Of a stretch of 13,634 nucleotides of DNA, positions 1 through 5,156 are shown in pieces. The stretch covers positions 1 to 13,634 of the forward strand of contig WLSJ01000037.1 of NCBI GenBank assembly GCA_009705865.1, in the 5' to 3' direction. The position numbers were made by a program, and so were the translations under genes. Each line of letters opens with the position of its first letter. Positions within the stretch are counted from its first letter, which is position 1. The DNA comes from Actinomycetota bacterium (GTDB lineage: Bacteria; Actinomycetota; Acidimicrobiia; Acidimicrobiales; Ilumatobacteraceae). The notes under the pieces are model-generated. The model saw only the letters and a program-made list of their open reading frames with translations, ran no database searches and had not been told where the DNA came from.

Positions 1-222
1 GAACGCGCATACGAGCTACTGCAATTGCGTCGTGAATACATCGAAGCTAACGGTGGACCTAAAAAGAAAAAAGCTGGCGGTCGCAAAGCTGTCGCAAAGA
101 AGGCTCCGGCCAAGAAAACCGCTGTGAAAAAAGCTGCGGCAAAGAAAGCACCAGCAAAAAAGGCGGCAGCAAAGAAAGCCGCGCCGAAAAAGGCTGCAAC
201 AACTTCTTCGGATGACGAGTGA
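1..222 (+). CDS. topA: DNA topoisomerase I, C-terminal end (partial)
   Basis: The window opens inside a reading frame whose last 73 residues are visible. They start with ERAYELLQLRRE, which resembles the ERALELLAxRR element near the end of actinobacterial TopA, and continue into a strongly basic Lys/Ala/Pro tail that finishes with the acidic end TTSSDDE. In Actinobacteria, type IA topoisomerase I relaxes negatively supercoiled DNA, and such Lys-rich tails help DNA binding and strand passage. The catalytic toprim and tyrosine domains lie upstream of the window. Its TGA stop overlaps the GTG start of tmk, and the topA-tmk-holB order is the known actinobacterial arrangement. The alternative, a histone-like Lys/Ala protein, is less likely given the preceding helix and the neighbours. 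Confidence 0.75.
   Translation, partial: ERAYELLQLRREYIEANGGPKKKKAGGRKAVAKKAPAKKTAVKKAAAKKAPAKKAAAKKAAPKKAATTSSDDE
97..201 (+). repeat. Seven tandem pentapeptide-coding repeats (KK-A/T-A/P-x) in the TopA tail
   Basis: Seven consecutive 15-base units encode KKAPA, KKTAV, KKAAA, KKAPA, KKAAA, KKAAP and KKAAT. The protein period is exactly five residues, with a lysine pair at the head of each unit. Synonymous codons vary (aaaaag, aagaaa, aaaaaa; gca, gcc, gcg, gct), so selection appears to be on the protein rather than on a recent DNA duplication. The repeat gives a flexible, highly positive DNA-binding tail. Repeat number is likely to vary between strains. Confidence 0.85.
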
Positions 223-824
223 GCACTCCGGCATACATTGCACTTGAGGGTTTAGAAGGCTGCGGAAAAAGCACGCACACAAAGCGTCTCGGCGAACACC
301 TCAATGCTGTCATCACGCGCGAACCTGGTGGCACACGAATTGGTGCACTGCTTCGTGCCATCTTGGCTGATCCAGAAAACACTGACCTCGCACCACGCAC
401 CGAAGCATTGTTAATGGCAGCAGACCGCGCGCAACATATGGCAGAAGTTATTCAGCCTGCGTTAGACCGCGGACAACACGTTGTTAGTGATCGTTCTATT
501 TATTCAACGCTCGCGTACCAAGGGTACGGACGTCGTTTGGGCACACCAGACCTTTTGAATATCTCAACATGGGCTCTGAATGGTCGCCTTCCCGACATGG
601 TTGTCTATATTTCTGTGCCCACCGACATTCTCAATGAACGTCTTGCGAAAAGAGACCTTGACCGGTTTGAACGTGAAGGCGCAGATTTCTTTGCTCGTAT
701 TCACGAAGGCTTTACCGAACTGCGCGAAGCTGACCCAGATCGCTGGATTGTCATCGATGGCACTGTGCCAAAGGATGACGTCGAGGCAGCCATTCGTGTT
801 GCAGTACTTGACAGACTGAATTAG
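219..824 (+). CDS. tmk: Thymidylate kinase (dTMP kinase)
   Basis: This 201-residue cytosolic enzyme phosphorylates dTMP to dTDP with ATP, the step that feeds dTTP synthesis. The P-loop GLEGCGKST is at residues 11-19 and the dTMP-binding TREPGGT at 33-39. The ADRAQH segment is at 68-73, the SDR motif at 90-92 followed by AYQG at 99-102, the LPD motif at 124-126 and the LID-side DRFE at 148-151. Length is typical for bacterial Tmk. The start is GTG at 219, which overlaps the topA stop as GTGA. No clear Shine-Dalgarno precedes it, so translation is probably coupled to topA. holB follows after 12 bases. Nothing essential appears to be missing. Confidence 0.96.
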   Translation: MSTPAYIALEGLEGCGKSTHTKRLGEHLNAVITREPGGTRIGALLRAILADPENTDLAPRTEALLMAADRAQHMAEVIQPALDRGQHVVSDRSIYSTLAYQGYGRRLGTPDLLNISTWALNGRLPDMVVYISVPTDILNERLAKRDLDRFEREGADFFARIHEGFTELREADPDRWIVIDGTVPKDDVEAAIRVAVLDRLN

Positions 825-836
825 TAGCCTGCCTAC
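825..836 (+). promoter_or_regulatory. Candidate leaderless -10 element for holB
   Basis: TAGCCT at 825-830 ends six bases before the holB ATG, so transcription would begin at or next to the A of the start codon. There is no Shine-Dalgarno before holB. A TTGACA sits at 808-813 but is only 11 bases from the hexamer, too close to act as its -35. The element lies just past the tmk stop, so holB could have an internal promoter in addition to read-through from topA-tmk. Confidence 0.5.
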
Positions 837-1928
837 ATGGCATCGGTATGGGATTCAGTGGTTGGCCAAGGCCGCGCAGTTGAACAACTGCAGCACGCTG
901 CCATCTCCCCCGTTCATGCGTATCTCTTTGTTGGCACAGAAGGCTGCGGCAAAGATGAAGCATCCCGTGCTTTTGCTTCCATGCTGTTGTCCGGCACGGA
1001 TGATTCAACAGACCGCATCAACGATTTAGTGATGCGTGGTGTTCACCCTGACGTTCACGAAGTTCGGCGTGACGGTGCATCCATTCTAAAAGAACAAGCT
1101 GAAGACATCATCAAGATTGCCTCAATCACCCCTAGCGAAGGTTCTCGCAAAGTCATCATCGTGCATGAAGTTCATCTCATGGCGCCAGCAACAGCTGCAA
1201 TGCTTCTCAAAACCGTTGAAGAACCACCATCGGGAGTTTTCTTCATCATGCTTGCTGACCAAATTGATGAGTCACTGTCCACCATCGCATCGCGATGCCT
1301 TTCAGTGCATTTCGGATTACTCGAAGCTGCAGATATTGAAACTGTTCTCATTCAGTCAGGCATTGCGCCCGCTCTTGCACACGCAGCAGCTCAATCAGCT
1401 GCAGGCAGTATGTCTCGCGCGAAATTGCTTGCATCAGACCCACAACTCGCTCAACGCCGCGAATTTTTCGCAAACATTCCTCGCCGTATTGACGGCACCG
1501 GTGCAACAGTTGCTGCCATCGTGGAACAAATCCTTGCTCTCATCGACGATGCAGTTGAACCTCTCAGTAATCAACACGCACAAGAAGTTGTTGATACTGA
1601 AAAGACTCTTGCACTGATGGGTGTGAAACGTGGCGGTAAGAAGATGCTTGAAGATCGCCACAAGCGTGAAATTCGTAGGTACCGCACTGACGAGCTTCGT
1701 TCAGGCCTCACCGCTATCGCAAGTATCTATCGCGACGAACTGACACGTAACCCAAACATTCATCGCCCAGAGGCTTACATCACTGCCATCAACAGACTTC
1801 ATGAAGGTATGCGTCGCTTATCATTGAATGTTAATGAAGCCATTTTGCTGCGCGATCTCATCTGGTCGCTTCCCTCTCCATCAGCAGATGCTGCACTGCA
1901 GTTCGTATTGTCAGAGCATGCCGAATGA
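837..1928 (+). CDS. holB: DNA polymerase III clamp-loader subunit delta'
   Basis: This 363-residue AAA+ protein is a subunit of the complex that loads the beta sliding clamp at the replication fork. The N-terminal AAA+ fold shows GTEGCGKD at residues 33-40, HPDVHEV at 70-76, LLKTVEEPP at 123-131 and the sensor-like SRC at 152-154. The C-terminal half has the basic helix and TDEL segment of the delta' collar seen in Actinobacteria. The P-loop Ser/Thr is replaced by Asp40, which fits delta' being a stator that does not hydrolyse ATP. The cysteine cluster of the usual zinc module, expected around residues 50-68, is absent. It follows tmk by 12 bases, and its TGA overlaps the next ATG by four bases (ATGA). 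ATG at 837 is supported by the upstream TAGCCT. Confidence 0.9.
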   Translation: MASVWDSVVGQGRAVEQLQHAAISPVHAYLFVGTEGCGKDEASRAFASMLLSGTDDSTDRINDLVMRGVHPDVHEVRRDGASILKEQAEDIIKIASITPSEGSRKVIIVHEVHLMAPATAAMLLKTVEEPPSGVFFIMLADQIDESLSTIASRCLSVHFGLLEAADIETVLIQSGIAPALAHAAAQSAAGSMSRAKLLASDPQLAQRREFFANIPRRIDGTGATVAAIVEQILALIDDAVEPLSNQHAQEVVDTEKTLALMGVKRGGKKMLEDRHKREIRRYRTDELRSGLTAIASIYRDELTRNPNIHRPEAYITAINRLHEGMRRLSLNVNEAILLRDLIWSLPSPSADAALQFVLSEHAE

Positions 1929-2329
1929 ATAAGAACAGACTCCCAATCATTGTCGGACTCTTTCTTGGGCTCGCCGGCATCATGCACTTTGCTAACCCAT
2001 CTTTTTTCAATGACATCGTTCCGCCATGGCTCCCGCCCAGCCGCGAATTCTGGACATATATAAGTGGTATCGCCGAACTTGCCACAGCAGCTTTGTTGTT
2101 ACGCCCCACAACTCGCAGAGCAGGTGGAATAGCTGCGTTTCTATTGTTCATTGCGGTCTACCCCGCCAACTTGTACATGACATGGGATTGGCGAAACGAA
2201 GCTGCATCACAGCAGTTCATCTCTTGGGCTCGCCTTCCGTTTCAATTCCTCTTTATATGGGCTGCTTGGTCCATCATTCAGTCACACTCAGCAGATGATC
2301 GCCCTGCAATGCCAGGCGATGTCGCATAA
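1925..2329 (+). CDS. DoxX-like integral membrane protein
   Basis: This 134-residue protein has four likely membrane helices, near residues 5-22, 42-59, 65-85 and 98-120. The pattern GIMHFANPSFF, then PPWLPP, then SGIAELA and FPAN/YPAN-type turns is that of the DoxX family of small membrane proteins. Family members are linked to redox or quinone chemistry in some systems, but the function here is unknown. The ATG overlaps the holB stop as ATGA and has no Shine-Dalgarno, so translation is probably coupled to holB. A membrane protein attached to replication genes has no obvious functional link and may simply be co-transcribed. The C-terminal 15 residues are polar and cytoplasmic or external. Confidence 0.8.
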   Translation: MNKNRLPIIVGLFLGLAGIMHFANPSFFNDIVPPWLPPSREFWTYISGIAELATAALLLRPTTRRAGGIAAFLLFIAVYPANLYMTWDWRNEAASQQFISWARLPFQFLFIWAAWSIIQSHSADDRPAMPGDVA

Positions 2330-2332
2330 CTA

Positions 2333-2362
2333 TTGGTTGCTCGGCATTCTCGTCGGTACAGT
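2333..2362 (+). promoter_or_regulatory. Candidate promoter of tRNA-Thr
   Basis: TTGGTT at 2333-2338 and TACAGT at 2357-2362 are 18 bases apart. The -10 ends nine bases before the first tRNA base, so a transcript would begin one to three bases upstream of the mature 5' end. This suggests a short leader removed by RNase P. A competing TTGCTC at 2337-2342 gives a spacing of only 14. Confidence 0.5.
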
Positions 2363-2371
2363 TAAGTTCCT

Positions 2372-2447
2372 GCCCAGGTAGCTCAGTCGGTAGAGCAACG
2401 CACTCGTAATGCGTAGGTCAGGGGTTCGATTCCCCTCTTGGGCTCCA
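2372..2447 (+). tRNA. tRNA-Thr (anticodon CGT)
   Basis: This 76-base cloverleaf with an encoded CCA end reads ACG codons. The acceptor stem GCCCAGG (2372-2378) pairs with CTTGGGC (2437-2443) with one G-U pair. The D stem is GCTC/GAGC. The anticodon stem ACGCA/TGCGT encloses loop CTCGTAA with anticodon CGT at 2405-2407. The T arm is AGGGG-TTCGATT-CCCCT (2420-2436). The discriminator is T2444 and CCA is 2445-2447. The anticodon loop closely matches known bacterial tRNA-Thr(CGT). Confidence 0.97.
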
Positions 2448-2471
2448 GTTGCAACAGAAGTTTCTATCAAC

Positions 2472-2499
2472 TTGACCATAGCTACAGAGTTGTTAGGGT
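2472..2499 (+). promoter_or_regulatory. Promoter of the polyproline membrane protein, leaderless
   Basis: TTGACC at 2472-2477 and TAGGGT at 2494-2499 are 16 bases apart, and the -10 ends six bases before the ATG at 2506. This is the best-formed promoter in the window, with both boxes recognisable. No Shine-Dalgarno is present, so the mRNA probably starts at the initiation codon. Confidence 0.7.
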
Positions 2500-2505
2500 T
2501 CTCGC

Positions 2506-2793
2506 ATGTCAGGTGAAAACGCAATACCTAGTTTCCCTCCACCGCCACCGCCGCCACCACCATCAGGACAAAAGAAACGTAGATCTCCGCTTGTGCTTGG
2601 TGGAATGATCTTTGGAATTTCCCCTCTGCTCTTCAGTCTTGTGGCATCAATTTTCGTTGAGGATGCACTAAACGAAAGCACAGCCCTTGGCTCTACGCCT
2701 TTGTACATGATTTTTACTTTGCCAATCGGCTTTGTCATCGTCATGGTCGGCCTCACCACTGGCGCTCGCAACGTAACTAACCGAAACCGTTAA
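2506..2793 (+). CDS. Small two-helix membrane protein with polyproline N-terminus
   Basis: This 95-residue protein has no family I recognise with certainty. The N-terminus MSGENAIPSF is followed by nine consecutive prolines (residues 11-19), a basic patch KKRR at 23-26 and two hydrophobic helices near 27-51 and 63-86, with a short basic tail. The layout resembles small actinobacterial membrane proteins that carry a proline-rich cytoplasmic arm. By the positive-inside rule both termini are probably cytoplasmic. Nine prolines would stall ribosomes without elongation factor P. It has its own promoter and converges on the ligase gene, with 29 bases between the stops. Confidence 0.7.
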   Translation: MSGENAIPSFPPPPPPPPPSGQKKRRSPLVLGGMIFGISPLLFSLVASIFVEDALNESTALGSTPLYMIFTLPIGFVIVMVGLTTGARNVTNRNR

Positions 2794-2822
2794 GCAGCCG
2801 GTGGGAAAAGGGCTCCAGTAAT

Positions 2823-4406
2823 TCAGCCCGGTGAATACAGAGCACGAAGTTCGCGTTTGCGAATCTTGCCTTGTGCGTCAACCGGTAGCGCATCAAGAAA
2901 CACAATTCGTTTCGGAACTTTGTACGCCGATAAGAGACCCCGACAAAAGTCAATGACATCAGATTCCGAAACCGTCATACCCTGACGAAGAACTACAAAA
3001 CCTGTGACCGCTTCAGCCCAGTATTCATCGGGTAGCCCCACAACAGCAGCTTGTGAGATTGCTGGGTGTTGGTGCAAGGCATCTTCAACTTCTAAAGAAG
3101 ACACATTCATGCCGCCCGTTTTCACCATGTCTTTAATGCGATCAAAGAAAAAAAGATTGCCATCGTTGTCACGATGCACAATGTCGCCAGTGTGTAACCA
3201 ACCATTCGAAATAGTTTCTGCTGTTCGTTCTGCGTCATTGTGGTATCCCGCCATCACAGATGGAGACCGACAAATCATCTCTCCTGTGTCTGTGTCGTTG
3301 CCATCAGCATCAACAATGCGAACTTCTAATCCCGGAGTCGGAATACCAATCCACCGAGGATCACCAGCAGGAATGTCATCGAACGTTCTGAACCAACCAA
3401 TAGTTCCTAATTGCGTCAGTTCCGATTGACCCCAATAACTTGCCCAGCGAATATGCGGCGCTTTGTTTGCAAAAGTTTCAAGCATGGTGCGCGACACTAA
3501 GCCACCATATGTTTGGCACGTGCGAAGGCTCGAGAAATCTGCCGTTGCGAATTTTTCTGAACGCGTCAGCCCCACATAAAAAGTTGGTGTTTGAGAAATG
3601 GTAGTGATGCGTGCTTCTTGCACTACATCCAGAACAGCATCAGGCGTGACCGCTTCAAGAAAAACCAAAGTAGACCCAACGAGCAACATTGATGTAATAC
3701 TGCCGATTCCCGCAATGGTGTGAAACGGTTTCACAAACAGATACACATCATCCGGTGAGATATACCCCGCTGAAAGAAGTGAGAATGTCGTTGAAATCAA
3801 ATAGTTGCGATGCGGAATCAGTACGCCTTTAGGTTTACTTTCAGACCCACTGGTGTACACCAACAATGCAATGTCATTTTCATTGACATCACTTTCCGTT
3901 GTATCAAGTGGTGTGTTCTGTACTAGGGAAGAAAACTTCGTCACTTCAATTGACGATCTGATATCGGAATCGCCAACAACGATGACATATTGCACAGTGG
4001 TCAACTTCTTCAGTATTTCTTCACATTCATGCAAGCGTGATTCCCCAATGACAACTGTTGTTGCGCCAGCGTGTTCTATTTGCCATTCAATATCAGCAAG
4101 TGGTGCAGCCCAATTCACTCCGGTAACTGCAGCGCCAATCTGCAATGCTCCCAGGTAGGCCACGATGTACTCAACGCCATTCGGTGCACAAATAGCCACC
4201 ACGTCACCGCGTTGTACTCCTAGTTCGCGTAAACCTGTGGCACATGATGCGGCACGCAGATCTACTTCTTTGTATGTCAGAGCGTTTTGTGAACCGTCAG
4301 TGTTGTACGTGACCAAGGCATCTTTGTTTGGCTGTCGCAATGCTTGGCGATGAATTGCATCTCCAATTGTTGCCCGACCAACAACACCACTTGAATGTTC
4401 AGACAT
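2823..4406 (-). CDS. Acyl-CoA synthetase-like AMP-forming ligase (ANL superfamily)
   Basis: This 527-residue cytosolic enzyme is expected to activate a carboxylic acid with ATP to an acyl-adenylate and transfer it to CoA. The P-loop is YTSGSESKPKG at residues 184-194. The A5 motif is YWGQSE at 324-329 (Tyr-Gly-x-Thr-Glu in most members) and TGD is at 406-408. The hinge DRIKD is at 422-426, GGMNV at 431-435, and the catalytic lysine is in GKIRKREL, Lys514. Length is normal. The acid substrate cannot be read from sequence. ATG at 4406 was chosen over an adjacent GTG at 4409. It lies a few bases after the nitroreductase stop and has no strong Shine-Dalgarno, so the two genes form an operon. Confidence 0.9.
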   Translation of the reverse strand: MSEHSSGVVGRATIGDAIHRQALRQPNKDALVTYNTDGSQNALTYKEVDLRAASCATGLRELGVQRGDVVAICAPNGVEYIVAYLGALQIGAAVTGVNWAAPLADIEWQIEHAGATTVVIGESRLHECEEILKKLTTVQYVIVVGDSDIRSSIEVTKFSSLVQNTPLDTTESDVNENDIALLVYTSGSESKPKGVLIPHRNYLISTTFSLLSAGYISPDDVYLFVKPFHTIAGIGSITSMLLVGSTLVFLEAVTPDAVLDVVQEARITTISQTPTFYVGLTRSEKFATADFSSLRTCQTYGGLVSRTMLETFANKAPHIRWASYWGQSELTQLGTIGWFRTFDDIPAGDPRWIGIPTPGLEVRIVDADGNDTDTGEMICRSPSVMAGYHNDAERTAETISNGWLHTGDIVHRDNDGNLFFFDRIKDMVKTGGMNVSSLEVEDALHQHPAISQAAVVGLPDEYWAEAVTGFVVLRQGMTVSESDVIDFCRGLLSAYKVPKRIVFLDALPVDAQGKIRKRELRALYSPG

Positions 4407-4414
4407 CACAGTCT

Positions 4415-5059
4415 TTACTTCGGTGCCTCAATCGGATTTCCAAACTTCTCAACAAACGTGAAATCTTCAACCGGATTACGCGTCAACTTTGTTACCAGTT
4501 TGGTTGGCCACCCCACCATCACCACTGCTGCTAATGCATAACCATCTGGGACACCAAGAAGTTTCTGCATTTCCTTTTCACGATGTGACAACAATGTGGT
4601 GATACGCGTGCCCAAACCCTCGTTGCGCGCAGCGAGTTGAAAATTTTGAACAAACGGAAAGATGGACCCACCTCCAACTACGCTCGGCCGCCCTGCATTG
4701 ATATCTGTCACTTCTACGACCGACATATCAATCCAAATGGCAAGGTGTACGGGAATGGTAAAGATTTGAGCTGCAAAAGTGTTTGACTCAATTACCTTTG
4801 CTCTGCGATCTGGGGGCAAATTTTCTAGTGGTCCATATCGCTTTGCTACATAGTCATTCCACGGTTCTTGATACAGATCACTGATTGCCTTTCGTGTGTC
4901 AGCGTTCTTGACCACCACAACGCGCCACCCCTGTCGGTTTCCCCCCGATGGTGCAAAACGTGCTGAATCCAGGACGCGGTAGAGAACTTCGTTGTCAACA
5001 TCTTTCGGCTCGTAGTGCCGAGTAGCCGCCGTTTGGCGCATAACTTCCGAGATATCCAT
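4415..5059 (-). CDS. Nitroreductase-family flavoprotein
   Basis: This 214-residue FMN-dependent oxidoreductase of the nitroreductase fold usually acts as a homodimer using NAD(P)H. The N-terminal TAATRHYEPKDV (residues 10-21) carries the conserved Arg near the FMN phosphate. FAPSGGNRQGW at 35-45 and the segment VQNFQLAARNEGLGT at 137-151 are typical family motifs. Substrate is unknown. The start is the ATG at 5059, preceded by the purine run GGGGGAAG. The frame stays open to 5287 but those upstream residues do not resemble the family. It is first in a two-gene unit with the downstream ligase, so it may reduce an acid-derived or enoyl-like intermediate; this is inference from context only. Confidence 0.87.
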   Translation of the reverse strand: MDISEVMRQTAATRHYEPKDVDNEVLYRVLDSARFAPSGGNRQGWRVVVVKNADTRKAISDLYQEPWNDYVAKRYGPLENLPPDRRAKVIESNTFAAQIFTIPVHLAIWIDMSVVEVTDINAGRPSVVGGGSIFPFVQNFQLAARNEGLGTRITTLLSHREKEMQKLLGVPDGYALAAVVMVGWPTKLVTKLTRNPVEDFTFVEKFGNPIEAPK

Positions 5060-5060
5060 A

Positions 5061-5068
5061 CTTCCCCC
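5061..5068 (-). promoter_or_regulatory. Ribosome binding site of the nitroreductase
   Basis: On the minus strand GGGGGAAG ends one base before the ATG at 5059, with its G-rich core 4-8 bases away. It decides the start against the 76-codon upstream extension. It is one of few recognisable Shine-Dalgarno-like sites in the window. Confidence 0.55.
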
Positions 5069-5143
5069 ACAGCTCCAGATAGACACCCGTCGCTCTGTGG
5101 AATGTAGCACTCGTTTCGTCATGTAATTAGGGTCACCATTGGG

Positions 5144-5156
5144 TACTATCGGCTCT
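5144..5156 (+). promoter_or_regulatory. Candidate leaderless -10 element of the RCC1-like gene
   Basis: TACTAT at 5144-5149, preceded by GGG, ends seven bases before the ATG at 5157. It favours that ATG over the TTG at 5139, which would lie upstream of the predicted transcript start. No convincing -35 was found. Confidence 0.55.

Noticed and set aside
808..813. TTGACA as -35 of the holB promoter
   Set aside because: It is only 11 bases from TAGCCT; 16-18 is needed, so it is probably chance within the tmk coding end.
1117..1617. 166-residue open frame on the plus strand
   Set aside because: It is out of phase within holB; Ser/Leu/Gln-rich with no recognisable domain.
2809..2828. GGGCT/AGCCC hairpin as terminator between convergent genes
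   Set aside because: The stem is five bases with a ten-base loop, overlaps the ligase stop and has no T-run on either side.
4751..4787. GGGAAT with downstream GTG/GTT as a SigR promoter
   Set aside because: The spacing is too long and it lies inside the nitroreductase on the wrong strand for any start codon.
5139..5156. TTG start six codons upstream for the RCC1-like protein
   Set aside because: The ATG at 5157 gives a typical MKKT signal peptide and follows a -10 box at the leaderless distance; the TTG would be upstream of it.
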